64,000 nucleotides of DNA from NCBI GenBank assembly GCA_964546815.1, contig CAZJLR010000001.1, positions 186,001 to 250,000 on the forward strand. The letters run 5' to 3'. How positions within the stretch are numbered: position 1 is the stretch's first letter; each line of letters opens with the position of its first letter. The notes beneath the pieces were generated by a model, which saw only the letters and a program-made list of their open reading frames with translations, was not told where the DNA came from and did no database searches. A program made the translations under genes and the position numbers. Of the stretch, positions 41,604 to 50,834 are shown one piece after another. This DNA is from JAIEPM01 sp964546815 (GTDB lineage: Bacteria > Cyanobacteriota > Vampirovibrionia > Obscuribacterales > Obscuribacteraceae).

Positions 41604-41679
41604 AACAAAAGAATATTACAACGAACGTAGCATCATGCGTGCGCTAATATAGGTCGAGTCAAGAGAAGAAGCGCACATC

Positions 41680-42642
41680 TTGAAAATTAATACCCCGTTA
41701 CTAATCGGCTTTCTCGTTATTTCGTTGCTGCTCAACGCAGCCGGGATAGTATTTTTCATACTCTTTCTCAGCGAGCACGGACACAATAAGAGTGTCCGCC
41801 GAGAAAAGGCTGCGCTTGAGCGAAATCTGGCTGTTGTGCGCAGCGGAAACATTATTAATCAAGTAAGCGCTTCCGACTCGGTTCAAAAGCGCCTGTTTGT
41901 AAGCCAATTCGACGGACAAATGGATACATATGCCTTCCAGGCACCGCAAGCCTCAGCGCCGTCGCTTGATTACATATTAGTTGTTTATCTGCATGGCATG
42001 GGCTCAAATCAGATGGAACCATTTGTAACGCCCACCGAGCAACCACTAGCGGCATATATCAGCCGCGACAATCCGAAAGTTGGCGTGCTGTCATGCAATT
42101 ACAGAAAAGAAGCATCATGGGGAAACGATGCAGCAATATCTGATGTAATTCAAAATACGCGTGAAATCTTGCAAGAATATCCATTCAAAACAATTGTATT
42201 GATGGGCACATCGATGGGTGGATGCGTGGCGTTAAATTTTGCTGCGACTGCGCCAGAAGACATAAAATCTAAAATCGCCGGAGTGGTCAGCATGGAGTCA
42301 GCCGGCGATCTAAAAGCACTCTGGAATGAAACCGAACACAGAGAAATTCGTCCGGCAATGATGATTGCTTTTGGTGGCACACCAGATCAATTCCCCGACA
42401 TCTACAGCAAGAAGAGCTTACTTTCAAACATAGATTCATTGCCAAAGAATGCCAGAGTTTACATGCTCTCAGCCAGGGAAGATAAGATAGTTCCGCCCGA
42501 TTTGCAAAAAACTACAATATCTGAATTAAACCAAAAAGGCTTTCAAACACACTTAGACGAAATCGATGGAAAGCACCAGGCACCGCCGGCACAGTACTAT
42601 TCAAAGGGACTGAAGTTTGTACTCGGCGACAATAACATTTAA
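41680..42642 (+). CDS. Membrane-anchored alpha/beta hydrolase
   Basis: 320 residues from a TTG start. An N-terminal membrane segment (LLIGFLVISLLLNAAGIVFF) acts as anchor, so the enzyme faces outside. The hydrolase core starts LDYILVVYLHGMGS (oxyanion loop HGMG), and the nucleophile elbow is GTSMGG near residue 175. An Asp (SAREDKIVPP) and a His (GKHQAP) later complete a plausible Ser-Asp-His triad. The substrate cannot be told; esterase or peptidase-like activity is plausible. It is divergent from the TPR/permease pair. Confidence 0.75.
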   Translation: MKINTPLLIGFLVISLLLNAAGIVFFILFLSEHGHNKSVRREKAALERNLAVVRSGNIINQVSASDSVQKRLFVSQFDGQMDTYAFQAPQASAPSLDYILVVYLHGMGSNQMEPFVTPTEQPLAAYISRDNPKVGVLSCNYRKEASWGNDAAISDVIQNTREILQEYPFKTIVLMGTSMGGCVALNFAATAPEDIKSKIAGVVSMESAGDLKALWNETEHREIRPAMMIAFGGTPDQFPDIYSKKSLLSNIDSLPKNARVYMLSAREDKIVPPDLQKTTISELNQKGFQTHLDEIDGKHQAPPAQYYSKGLKFVLGDNNI

Positions 42643-42659
42643 GATCAGCAAGACAAAAT

Positions 42660-43382
42660 TTAACGCCTGCGGCGACTGAGCTCTTTATCCAAAGCAATCA
42701 ACTGTGTTCTGACTTCGCTGTCCTGCTCGGGCAAAAGGTTCCGGCATCTTTCAATCATGGCTGAATAATTACGCTTAATTGCTAGCAATTCTTGCGAGAA
42801 TTCGTCAATATCAAATGTGCCAATCTCATCGTATTCGTGCATACGAATAATCTTCTCTTCAACAGTCTGAAACAGAGTAAGTAAAGGAATCTTGCTTATC
42901 TCAGCACTTGGGTCACGCCAATCATTTACGCCGGCTTTAAGGGGTCCCTTTTTCAAATCAAATGAAGAAGTTCCACCAGAACCATAAGGTGATGCACTCG
43001 CCAACTTGCTTGATGGAGTCACGGAAATCGTATCCATCGGGGGCCAGTATCTTGGGTCAAAAAGGCTCGGTGGGTCTTTGTGCGCGCCGCCCCAGAAATA
43101 AGAGTCAAATGACGTATACATAGAACCATAGTTTGGAACATATGGCGTGCTGTAATTTGACGGTGTGTACGTGTAACTGGAACTAGAACTGGAAGGCGAA
43201 CTATAACTCGGCGTTGAATAGGAATGGCTTGAGAATCCGCCTGTGACTGAGGAGTGAAACCCCCAGGCAAAAACCGGCGTGTTAGTAGCCAGATTGAGCG
43301 AAATGTTTATGAGGGCAAGCAAAACAGCAAGATATTTTCTTGACCGAAAGCCTTTCCCGCTGAGCGATGCCGGGATTTTCAT
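42660..43382 (-). CDS. Secreted Ser/Tyr/Pro-rich protein
   Basis: 240 residues. A membrane-like signal (LAVLLALINISLNLATNTPVFAW, shown here as a ~20-residue hydrophobic run near 20-40) leads to a strongly Ser/Tyr/Pro-rich stretch (~50-90) containing many TPSYSSP-type units. The end is a helical, charged domain (~165-240) ending in a run of Arg. I do not recognise a family. The low-complexity part resembles surface or adhesive linkers. Codon use does not look foreign by eye. Upstream lies a 14-base palindrome at 43424-43437. Confidence 0.55.
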   Translation of the reverse strand: MKIPASLSGKGFRSRKYLAVLLALINISLNLATNTPVFAWGFHSSVTGGFSSHSYSTPSYSSPSSSSSSYTYTPSNYSTPYVPNYGSMYTSFDSYFWGGAHKDPPSLFDPRYWPPMDTISVTPSSKLASASPYGSGGTSSFDLKKGPLKAGVNDWRDPSAEISKIPLLTLFQTVEEKIIRMHEYDEIGTFDIDEFSQELLAIKRNYSAMIERCRNLLPEQDSEVRTQLIALDKELSRRRR

Positions 43383-43763
43383 AATGTTTTGTGGGAGTGA
43401 GAGGAGGAAGATGAGTTGATTTAAGTCTACGTAGACTAACGTGGAGCCGACGTGAAGTTTCCAAGACCTCGATGATTAACCCCCACTCCTGCCCAAAACA
43501 TGGACTTTTGTCCTTACTCGAAGCAAGCTAAATACAATATCTGAATACTTCCCAAGCGAAACAAGCTAATGCCCAAGTCAAAGGACAGCGCCCCCGAATG
43601 CTATAACCGTACTGCTTACGTTAAATTCACCGCCGCAGTCCAGGACGAAGCAGACCATATGGGCTAAACTGCCATACAATTAGTAAGATTGATGAATTTG
43701 TTGCCAAGCAAGCAAAGTCCTCAATTAGAATTCAGCGCACTGAAAGTAGTACAAGGAATCAAT
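43383..43763. other. Non-coding region before the NrtR-like gene
   Basis: About 380 bases with no supported gene. It holds the palindrome at 43424-43437 and a short GGAC-TTTT-GTCC stem near 43503. Promoters for both flanking, divergent genes should lie here; I see no strong consensus pair. Confidence 0.45.
43424..43437. promoter_or_regulatory. 14-base palindrome, candidate operator
   Basis: AGTCTACGTAGACT is a perfect palindrome, flanked by TTA and AA. It lies between the divergent genes at 43382 and 43764, about 330 bases before the latter. It is typical of a homodimer binding site. I could not find a full copy upstream of nadC. Confidence 0.35.
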
Positions 43764-44441
43764 ATGGCCGCAGAGACAGTCAGAATCACAGTTGATACTT
43801 TGGCATTTTCAGTTGGTCAGGGCACACTGGAAGTCTTACTTGTAAAACGAAAGTACGAACCCTTCAAATCATTTTGGGCATTACCTGGCGGATTCATTCT
43901 TGATAGCGACCACAGCCTTGAAGACGCAGCAAGTCGCGAGTTATATGAAGAGACAAACGTATCAAACGTCTATTTAGAACAACTCTATACTTTCGGTGAC
44001 AAAGGAAGAGATCCAAGAGGTCGCGTAGTCACAGTTGCTCACCTTGCATTACTCTTGCAAGAAAAGCTCGAGCTAAGAGCAAGTACTGACGCATCGGGAG
44101 TGGCATGGTGGCCGATTTCAGAATTACCGTCACTTGCGTTTGATCACGAAGCAATAGTGCATTATGGCTACCAGCGACTTAAATACAAAGTCGAATACAC
44201 ACCGGCCGCATTCAAATTACTTCCAGCTAAATTCACCCTACGTGATTTGCAAACTGTTTATGAGGCAATACTTGGAAAACCCGTAGACAACAGAAATTTC
44301 AGAAAGAAATTTTTGAGCTCAGGAGTTTTGCAAGAACTCGATGAAACCAGCCAGGAAGGCTCATATCGCCCAGCAAGACTTTATTGTTTTTCAGAGCAAG
44401 ACTTTGAAAAACTTCCAGATAGACCAGTATTTGTATTTTGA
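43764..44441 (+). CDS. nrtR: NrtR-family Nudix-related regulator of NAD metabolism
   Basis: 225 residues from ATG 43764, which has AAGGA at good spacing; ATG/TTG starts near 43689 lack one. The N-terminal Nudix domain (1-~145) shows GQGTLEVLLVKRKYEPFK, WALPGGF and a degenerate Nudix box ending RELYEETN, where the final Gly is Asn. The C-terminal ~80 residues form the winged helix seen in NrtR (KFTLRDLQTVYEAILG, then NFRKKFLSSGVL). NrtR proteins repress NAD genes and respond to ADP-ribose; the degenerate box is common in them and suggests binding without hydrolysis. The de novo NAD genes begin 4.5 kb downstream. The family call is strong; its targets are inferred. Confidence 0.82.
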   Translation: MAAETVRITVDTLAFSVGQGTLEVLLVKRKYEPFKSFWALPGGFILDSDHSLEDAASRELYEETNVSNVYLEQLYTFGDKGRDPRGRVVTVAHLALLLQEKLELRASTDASGVAWWPISELPSLAFDHEAIVHYGYQRLKYKVEYTPAAFKLLPAKFTLRDLQTVYEAILGKPVDNRNFRKKFLSSGVLQELDETSQEGSYRPARLYCFSEQDFEKLPDRPVFVF

Positions 44442-44451
44442 GAAATTAGCA

Positions 44452-45777
44452 ATGCCCAATCAACTTTCCATTCTGCTCAATAGAGCAAGTGCCGGTGCAA
44501 AGCCGACCTGGACGAATCTTCCAAAAGTCATTGGAGTGGCTCTAAGTTTGCTTTTGACCTTTGGACAAAATCCTGGTTATGGGCAAGGTCATCTACAAAC
44601 ATGGAACACCAATCAACGCGAGCGTTCGCAAAAGCTCCTTTCTGGCGCCATGACCGCACTGAACAAAGGACTGGTAGATCAGGCGTCCAACCTTTTAATT
44701 CAAGCAACCCTGGCAGACCCCAGCGACCCAGTCTCATTAACAATGCTCGGCACAACCTATGTAAGACAGGGGAAATATTCCGAAGCACTTGAGTCCTTGA
44801 AAAAATCGTACCAGTTAAGCAAAAGCGCAGAAACTCTTTTGTCGACAGGATTCGCTTATTACTTGCAGCATGACTACGATGCAGCCATCTCGTCATGGTC
44901 GCGCGCCTTAGAGCGAGATCCAAAAATGGTAGAAGCAAATGCAGATATTGGATTTGCCTATTTACGAAAAGGGAGCTTCGCTCAAGCAGACGAGAGTTTT
45001 CGCAACCTGATCAACGCTCGCCCCAACTCACAGCTAGCATATCAGGGGCTGGCGCTGCTCAACTATTTAGCCGGCAATTTTGCCGCGGCGAGAAAAGCTG
45101 CAGACCATGCTCAATCAATTCAATCTTACTATCCTGTTTTACTACTGCTGGCAAAACTTGATTATTTGCAAGGCGATGCACAAAACGGGCAAAAACGCGT
45201 CAACGAATGGCTCAAAGCATCTAGCGGCAAACGCGCACTTTTGAGACCTATGACCGCATTGGGTTATCCACTTCAACATGATTTTCACTGGGACCCTTTT
45301 CTTGCAGACAATTTCGACAATGGACGACTGCTGATGGCGCGAACTCAATCAACCGAAAAGAACGGTGATTCGCGCCGCAAATCTTTAGCGTCTCAAGGCA
45401 AGGGCGACACTTTACTGAGTGAAGCTAAGCGCGCCAGTTCTGCAGCTCCGAGTGATTTCTATATTTTAAGAGAACTGGCTCTGATTGAAATGGCAAACGG
45501 CAATTACACTGAATGCATTGATCATTTCAGTGACGCCATCAGCATATGCCCATCTTGCCGGGTCGACTGGTTACATAAGGCTCGCGCACTTGCAATGCAG
45601 GGCAAAAGCGCAGAAGCTTCTTACGCCGTAAATGCGTTTTTGCGGCAAAGACCAAATGAAAAAATTGCGCAGCCATTTCTAGAAATTGCCAAAGGAACAC
45701 CAGCCCAAATACCAGACTTAAGCCCCCAAGCCGATCCTCACATAAAACCAAGCGGGTCTGGAGACTCAGGCTTTTAA
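44452..45777 (+). CDS. Exported TPR protein
   Basis: 441 residues from ATG 44452; an upstream in-frame start at 44341 would overlap the previous gene. A hydrophobic signal (VIGVALSLLLTFGQNPGYGQ, residues ~25-44) suggests export. Then come about nine TPR-like repeats, including LLIQATLADPSDPVSLTMLG, the YSEALESLKKSYQLSKSAET region and the LLSTGFAYYLQHDYDAAISS region. No enzyme motif is visible. The gene starts 10 bases after the NrtR-like gene, so a shared transcript is likely. TPRs probably scaffold a periplasmic or membrane complex. Confidence 0.82.
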   Translation: MPNQLSILLNRASAGAKPTWTNLPKVIGVALSLLLTFGQNPGYGQGHLQTWNTNQRERSQKLLSGAMTALNKGLVDQASNLLIQATLADPSDPVSLTMLGTTYVRQGKYSEALESLKKSYQLSKSAETLLSTGFAYYLQHDYDAAISSWSRALERDPKMVEANADIGFAYLRKGSFAQADESFRNLINARPNSQLAYQGLALLNYLAGNFAAARKAADHAQSIQSYYPVLLLLAKLDYLQGDAQNGQKRVNEWLKASSGKRALLRPMTALGYPLQHDFHWDPFLADNFDNGRLLMARTQSTEKNGDSRRKSLASQGKGDTLLSEAKRASSAAPSDFYILRELALIEMANGNYTECIDHFSDAISICPSCRVDWLHKARALAMQGKSAEASYAVNAFLRQRPNEKIAQPFLEIAKGTPAQIPDLSPQADPHIKPSGSGDSGF

Positions 45778-45860
45778 CATTTCTTGAGACAAAGACGCAA
45801 GCCAGTTCTAATTCATGCGATACTCAACGATTCGTTCGACCGCTGGAGAAGCCGCCCTGT

Positions 45861-47354
45861 ATGGTTTCAAACACAAATGAGAATGAGTCCGCCGAATTGG
45901 CTGTGCAAGCTGAAGAATTTTTCGTTCCCGAGTTTGGTCGAATTGATGTTTCATGGGTAGATCTTTCAAAAAAATATCGCGGCGCGATCTTTCGTCTAAA
46001 CCAGGACGCAGCCAAACAGATCGCTGAAATTGCCGGCTTCATGGCTAATTTTGAATTTTCAGGAATCAGAACCGCAATTTTAGATTTCTACAAAACCGAT
46101 GGACACATAGTTTTCGAAATCGAGAGAAACACAAAGCCAAGCGACGTATCATTGCGCTATTCCAGAGAAAGATGGATTACGCAAGACCAGAACAAAGCCG
46201 ATAACTTGCGCCCCTGGCTAAAAACAGAGTACAGGGCAAAATTGGTTTCAGACAAAGTTATAGGATTGATTGCGGAGCAATTAAAAATGCAGACAGATGC
46301 TGCATCAAACTTTGTTATACGACTCAACTTCAAAGAGAAAACTTTTGGGTTGATTTGCGAAGAAAAATTTGTAGAAAAAATGCCCACAGGAAGCTTTGCG
46401 CCGTTCTCATTGCCAACCGAGTCCATGATTGCTCTGGCAACAAAGAATGATGCAGCAACCACTTTAAGCCAAGATGATCAAGCACTCTCTGAAAGCACTG
46501 AAGCAGCAGCAAACACAATTGAGCCTGCTGCAATTAGCTCCCAGCCACCAACAGCAAGCCAGCCCAGCGACTCAAACGCAAAAAAAGAAACAAGTGAAGT
46601 CAAAAAGAGCAAAGAAGACAAAACAGTAGAAATCGATCTAAATAGAGTTCGGAGCAATAACATGGAAAGCACGCCGAAGTACGCCACTTATTCAAGAAGC
46701 GAAATAGATAACATGCTGAAGCAGCAAGCCGAAACCGTTGCCAGCGCGCTTGGCAGCAAAATCTCTTCGCAGCAAAGAGTCTTTCAGGAAGCTGCCGAAA
46801 AACAAGAAAAATCTTTTGCCAAATTGTCCGATGCCTTTGTCGCTCAATTTGACCAGACAAGAGTAAGGCTAGAAAAAACAAGCAAGGACTCAGAGCAAGT
46901 CGTCAAGACAGAACTGGAAACATTCAAAAAGGAATTGGGCAAAGAGCTAGAAAACTACCGTGCTCAAATAAACAAAACTGTTGTTCCTGTTGCCAAATTC
47001 ATTGAAGACAAAAACACGGAACAACCTAAGAAAGCGGCTAAGGAACAAAGTCCTCCGCCCGCGGCAAAGAACCAGGTCCCCAGCCAATCAGACTCTTATA
47101 TAAAGCCTTTAGTGCTAAGCAACCTGGTCTTGGGCATTATTCTTCTAGCCACCATATTTGGCATAGTAGTTCCACAACTTGCAAAAGTCGAAGAGTTGAC
47201 CAAGCAAGTAAACGAGATTCACGAAAAGCTGGGTGCAACAGGGTTCAATTCGGGAGCCAGCAGCACACCGTCACTCAGCAGCCCGGGCAACACAGCAGGC
47301 AATACGACAGGCGCATCAGAAGCACCAGTCAACACATCAGGAAGCGGACAGTAG
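45861..47354 (+). CDS. Coiled-coil membrane protein of unknown function
   Basis: 497 residues. The first ~180 residues form a globular domain without a motif I know (opening with ELAVQAEEFFVPEFGRIDVS). A Ser/Ala/Glu/Lys-rich linker follows (~195-265), then a coiled coil (~285-385). One membrane segment near 412-435 (LVLSNLVLGIILLATIFGIV) and a short Ser/Gly/Thr-rich end complete it. Topology: the globular and coiled-coil parts are probably cytoplasmic and the short tail is outside. It follows the TPR gene by 83 bases on the same strand. No function can be assigned. Confidence 0.6.
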   Translation: MVSNTNENESAELAVQAEEFFVPEFGRIDVSWVDLSKKYRGAIFRLNQDAAKQIAEIAGFMANFEFSGIRTAILDFYKTDGHIVFEIERNTKPSDVSLRYSRERWITQDQNKADNLRPWLKTEYRAKLVSDKVIGLIAEQLKMQTDAASNFVIRLNFKEKTFGLICEEKFVEKMPTGSFAPFSLPTESMIALATKNDAATTLSQDDQALSESTEAAANTIEPAAISSQPPTASQPSDSNAKKETSEVKKSKEDKTVEIDLNRVRSNNMESTPKYATYSRSEIDNMLKQQAETVASALGSKISSQQRVFQEAAEKQEKSFAKLSDAFVAQFDQTRVRLEKTSKDSEQVVKTELETFKKELGKELENYRAQINKTVVPVAKFIEDKNTEQPKKAAKEQSPPPAAKNQVPSQSDSYIKPLVLSNLVLGIILLATIFGIVVPQLAKVEELTKQVNEIHEKLGATGFNSGASSTPSLSSPGNTAGNTTGASEAPVNTSGSGQ

Positions 47355-47373
47355 TCTAGTCTCAAAGCAAGAA

Positions 47374-47508
47374 CTAGTGCTGCATGTCTTTAATTACGAG
47401 CACAACAAAAGCAATTACGCCAAGAAGTACCAGAGCAATTGCTACGCCGAAAACAACTTGAAGCTGCTTTTCCTCTTTGTCAAACTGGGGCGCAGACTTG
47501 CCAGGCAT
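47374..47508 (-). CDS. Small single-pass membrane protein (44 residues)
   Basis: ATG 47508 to TAG 47374. A charged cytoplasmic start (MPGKSAPQFDKEEKQLQ) leads to one strongly hydrophobic segment (VVFGVAIALVLLGVIAFVVL) and a short tail ending KDMQH. It starts 7 bases after the stop codon of the SnoaL-like gene on the same strand, so translational coupling is likely. It is too short for most gene callers, but the composition is that of a real membrane protein, not a shadow of the plus strand. Confidence 0.6.
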   Translation of the reverse strand: MPGKSAPQFDKEEKQLQVVFGVAIALVLLGVIAFVVLVIKDMQH

Positions 47509-47515
47509 TTAGGTT

Positions 47516-48073
47516 TTAGGCTCGCTTCCAGGCGCCTCGGAAGTGGCATTTTTTCCAGATGTCGCCTTTTTTGACGAATACATCGGTGACTTTGCACTCT
47601 TCTTTATATGGATGCTTTCCGCCGATTTCGCGGTAAGCTACAAAATTCACTACAGCAGTGTCGCCCAGAACCTGAGCATAAGGCTGGTCTATGGTGAAAC
47701 TCAAAAGTGGGGTTGGGCCGTTGGCTGCATATTTTTCCAGGCGCTGACGCATATCAGCAACTACGTTTTCCTTTCCTGAAATCAGCTTTTTAGAAGTCTC
47801 ATCAAAAGTAGTGCAATTATCGTCGACATACTCGGCGTATGTTTTCATATCGCCGTTGTTGATGGCGTGCACTAGCTTTTGCAGGGTTTCAATTACCTTT
47901 TTTGATTCTTCACAGCAGGCGTGAGGATCAACACATTTGGCTTCAATTTCACTTGATGCGTGAGGAGCAGCAGCTTCAGTTTTAGCAGGAGCTTCCGCGC
48001 TGATAGCTTTCGGCACAGCGTAGACACCTATAGCCATGAGCAATGTGGCTGCCAATCCTAGTAATTTATGCAT
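47516..48073 (-). CDS. Exported SnoaL/NTF2-like protein (DUF4440-type)
   Basis: 185 residues from ATG 48073, chosen for the GGAGG that stands about 7 bases before it; a frame from 48100 adds 9 residues. A signal peptide (LLGLAATLLMAIGVYAVPKA) is followed by an Ala/Lys/Glu linker and a Cys-containing segment (KCVDPHACCEESKK). The C-terminal ~120 residues fit the NTF2/SnoaL cone fold: VHAINNGDMKTYAEYVDDNC, LISGKENVVADMRQR and the final beta strands KGDIWKKCHFRGAW. Such domains bind small ligands or dimerise. Exact role unknown. It is in line with two other small genes on the same strand. Confidence 0.72.
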   Translation of the reverse strand: MHKLLGLAATLLMAIGVYAVPKAISAEAPAKTEAAAPHASSEIEAKCVDPHACCEESKKVIETLQKLVHAINNGDMKTYAEYVDDNCTTFDETSKKLISGKENVVADMRQRLEKYAANGPTPLLSFTIDQPYAQVLGDTAVVNFVAYREIGGKHPYKEECKVTDVFVKKGDIWKKCHFRGAWKRA

Positions 48074-48119
48074 CAAGCCCCCTCCTAAAATTAACACCAA
48101 AACTGGGGTCAGTTTTGAA

Positions 48120-48407
48120 TTACTGTTTTGCGTACAAAAGTGCTGTGTCTACGTCTTTAAGTGAACTGCTTACTTGTTTTAGGTAAGTGTCTAATCGAGT
48201 AAGCCTTTGATTTAGAGCGTCGATTTGTTTTTGCGTATCGTCATAAGCCTTTTGCAATTCGGCTTGCTGAGCAGACAACGCATCGTGTGATTTCATCAGG
48301 TTGTTGTAAACCTGCACGTCATAGGCTGACGTCTCTTGAATAGTGAAGGGGATGAGTCCAGCGATTAGCAGCAACGCAATCGTTAGGCTGGTCCTGGGCC
48401 GGGTCAT
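48120..48407 (-). CDS. Small exported coiled-coil protein
   Basis: 95 residues: a hydrophobic signal (SLTIALLLIAGLIPFTIQET, residues ~7-26), then a heptad-rich helix (LSAQQAELQKAYDDTQKQID and ALNQRLTRLDTYLKQVSSSL) to the end. AGGAG stands about 10 bases before the ATG. It is the first of three small genes on the minus strand (with 47516 and 47374), a probable operon for envelope proteins. It recalls short periplasmic coiled-coil proteins but matches none I know. Confidence 0.6.
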   Translation of the reverse strand: MTRPRTSLTIALLLIAGLIPFTIQETSAYDVQVYNNLMKSHDALSAQQAELQKAYDDTQKQIDALNQRLTRLDTYLKQVSSSLKDVDTALLYAKQ

Positions 48408-48818
48408 AAGAACGTGTCTCCTGAGGCGTAAACCTCTCGCGCGAACATCTATTAGAGAACTGTAAGCCCAATCGTGCTTTTTTGAGCAATTAATATTCGA
48501 AACTTAGCATCTTTTTATCAGCCCCCAGTCACGAGGGATGCCAAGGGGCGCTCTAAAAGCGCAGCTTAGAGACTTAAGGGTTCTTGTAAATTGGCAACGC
48601 GTAGAGCAAACGCTTGTCATGAGTGTCTTTCACCGCAGCAAAATCTGTACGCGCTCAACCTATCGGAGCTGAAGCGCTCAGCTATGAGAGGACCTACAAA
48701 TGAAGACAATTGCCGTCACAAGTCGTCACAGATACAAACATTAACCCACACAAATAAAGTATCAACGACTTTTAGTCTCACTCAACAGCCCCCAAATGAA
48801 GGCGATTTACCTTTGATC
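48408..48818. other. Non-coding region between the small-gene operon and nadC promoter
   Basis: About 410 bases with no supported gene; a plus-strand frame at 48591-48866 has no ribosome site and no family-like composition. A stem AGCTGA (48667-48672) with TCAGCT (48678-48683) is visible. The region could hold the NrtR operator or a leader RNA. Confidence 0.45.
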
Positions 48819-48847
48819 TTGGCAATCCACACAAAAAGTGCTAGCAT
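48819..48847 (+). promoter_or_regulatory. Candidate promoter of nadC-nadA-nadB
   Basis: TTGGCA at 48819-48824 and TAGCAT at 48842-48847, 17 bases apart. Transcription would start near 48854, which leaves ~40 bases before ATG 48896. Confidence 0.4.
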
Positions 48848-48895
48848 AAAGTTATCGTGTAAGTGACGATTACTCAAAAAGAGCCCAGCGTAATT

Positions 48896-49834
48896 ATGAC
48901 AAAGCCAGATTTATCACAATCGACATTAACGGCACCGAAACACGAGGACAGGGGCTCGGCGGAGTGCGATGCTAGACCAGCGGTCAGAGCCGACCTCGAC
49001 GCGCACAAAGACGAAATAGTCAAATTGATAGACAGGGCATTGCAAGAAGACATATCTACTGGTGATATAACGGGCAATGCAGTAGTACCGGAAGACTCAA
49101 TTTCAACAGCTACACTCGTTCTGAAAGAGCCTGCCGTGATTGCAGGCTTGGAAGTATTTGAGATGGTTATAAAACGCTGCGCCAGCGATTTGAAATTTGA
49201 GTGCTTCGCAAAAGATTCAACAAAAATAGACGAGGTCCCTTTCACACTGGCGAAGATGAAAGGCAACTCTCGCGCACTTCTTGCAGCAGAACGAACGGCA
49301 CTCAATTTGATGCAACGGATGTGCGGTATAGCAACTATGACCCGAAAGTATTCAGAACTCGCCAGCCCTGTAGGCATCGAAATTCTGGACACAAGAAAAA
49401 CAACGCCGGGACTCCGACTGCTTGAAAAATGGGCAGTACGATTGGGCGGCGGCACAAATCATAGATTTGGACTATTCGACCTTATCTTGATAAAAGACAA
49501 CCACCGAGCCATTGCCGGCGGTGTCACAGAAGCAATTTCTCGGGCCAGAAAAAACAGCCCAGGTTTTCCCATTGAAGTCGAAGTTAATACGATTGATGAG
49601 CTGAAGGAAGCGGTTGAACTGAACGTCGAACGCATCATGCTCGATAACATGAGTCCAACTCAAGTAACTGAAGCAGTGAATATCGTGCAGGGTCGCAGTT
49701 ACATCGAAGTATCTGGCGGCATCAACATCAACAATCTAAAAGACTACCTTATAAAAGGAGTCAACGGCATTTCGATGGGAGCAATTACACACTCGGTCAA
49801 AAACATAGATATAAGCCTTGAGTTTGAGGATTGA
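48896..49834 (+). CDS. nadC: Quinolinate phosphoribosyltransferase (carboxylating)
   Basis: 312 residues from ATG 48896; GTG 48863 is an alternative that would leave almost no leader after the predicted promoter. The enzyme makes nicotinate mononucleotide from quinolinate and PRPP in the last of the three de novo steps. Seen: ALQEDISTGDITG at the start of the core, DTRKTTPGLRLLEKWAVRLG, GGTNHRFGLFDLILIKDNH, and the VSGGININNLKDYL end. The first ~40 residues are a variable extension. It lies 3 bases before nadA, in one operon with nadA and nadB. Confidence 0.95.
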   Translation: MTKPDLSQSTLTAPKHEDRGSAECDARPAVRADLDAHKDEIVKLIDRALQEDISTGDITGNAVVPEDSISTATLVLKEPAVIAGLEVFEMVIKRCASDLKFECFAKDSTKIDEVPFTLAKMKGNSRALLAAERTALNLMQRMCGIATMTRKYSELASPVGIEILDTRKTTPGLRLLEKWAVRLGGGTNHRFGLFDLILIKDNHRAIAGGVTEAISRARKNSPGFPIEVEVNTIDELKEAVELNVERIMLDNMSPTQVTEAVNIVQGRSYIEVSGGININNLKDYLIKGVNGISMGAITHSVKNIDISLEFED

Positions 49835-49837
49835 GCC

Positions 49838-50815
49838 ATGCTCCACACAAATACTCCTTGCACCGAAACCATTGCAGCAGCAACAATGGCAAGCGAAATT
49901 TACGAGTTGGCGCGCAAGCGCAACGCAGTAATACTCGCGCACAACTACCAGATTCCAGAAATTCAAGACCTTGCTGATTACGTCGGTGACTCACTTGGTC
50001 TTTCCCAACAAGCCGCCAAGACTGATGCAAAAACCATAGTATTTTGCGGCGTCCACTTCATGGCAGAAACAGCAGCAATACTCTGCCCTGATAAGCGCGT
50101 TTTGATTCCCGATCTTGACGCAGGATGTTCTCTTGCTGCTTCGATAAACATCCAACAATTGAAAGACTGGAAAGCAGAACACCCTAACGCTGTGGTCGTT
50201 TCATACGTGAACACAAGCGCGGAAATAAAAGCCGAATCCGACTACTGCTGCACATCGGGCAATGCGCTAAAAGTAGTGCAATCGATTCCCGAAGACAAAG
50301 AAATACTTTTCTTGCCCGATCAATTTCTAGGTTCCTGGGTTCAAAAACTCACCGGACGGAAAAACATGCAGATCTGGATGGGTGAATGTCATGTTCATGC
50401 TATGGTTCCACCAAAGAAAATTGACGAAAAAATTGCCGAATATCCAAATGCCGAGTTGCTCATCCACCCCGAATGCGGCTGCCTCACCCCTTATTTAGAC
50501 CGAGTCATCAGGCAAAACGGTTCAAGCCAACTCAAAGTCACTTCTACCGAAGGAATGATTAGACGCGCAGCCGAATCGACTGCAAATGAGTTTGTGGTTG
50601 CCACAGAAATTGGCATTTTACACAGACTCAAGAAAGAGAATCCGGAAAAAACATTTCACCCAATTGAAAGTGAAATGAGCTGTCGCTACATGAAGATGAT
50701 CACAATGGAAAAGCTTCACCACGCGCTTAAAGAAGACGTATATCAAGTCACAGTGCCGGAAGAAACGGCAAAGGCAGCTAGAAAATCAATCGAGAGAATG
50801 ATCTCAATTTTCTAG
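49838..50815 (+). CDS. nadA: Quinolinate synthase A (4Fe-4S)
   Basis: 325 residues. The enzyme condenses iminoaspartate with dihydroxyacetone phosphate to quinolinate. Seen: AVILAHNYQIPEIQDLADYVGDSL, FCGVHFMAETAAIL (first cluster Cys), YCCTSGNA with the second cluster Cys, and HPECGC with the third. These are the three Cys that hold the oxygen-sensitive 4Fe-4S cluster. The PDQFLG segment is also typical. It is located between nadC and nadB, so the full aspartate pathway is encoded. Confidence 0.96.
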   Translation: MLHTNTPCTETIAAATMASEIYELARKRNAVILAHNYQIPEIQDLADYVGDSLGLSQQAAKTDAKTIVFCGVHFMAETAAILCPDKRVLIPDLDAGCSLAASINIQQLKDWKAEHPNAVVVSYVNTSAEIKAESDYCCTSGNALKVVQSIPEDKEILFLPDQFLGSWVQKLTGRKNMQIWMGECHVHAMVPPKKIDEKIAEYPNAELLIHPECGCLTPYLDRVIRQNGSSQLKVTSTEGMIRRAAESTANEFVVATEIGILHRLKKENPEKTFHPIESEMSCRYMKMITMEKLHHALKEDVYQVTVPEETAKAARKSIERMISIF

Positions 50816-50834
50816 AACAAAAAGGATGTGTGCC

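Noticed and set aside
43424..43437. Assigning the palindrome as the NrtR operator
   Set aside because: No full copy was found upstream of nadC, so the link is not supported.
48591..48866. A 91-codon plus-strand frame before nadC
   Set aside because: No ribosome site, no family-like pattern, and it runs through the predicted nad promoter.
48874..49455. A 193-codon minus-strand frame
   Set aside because: Antisense to nadC; composition is that of a shadow frame.
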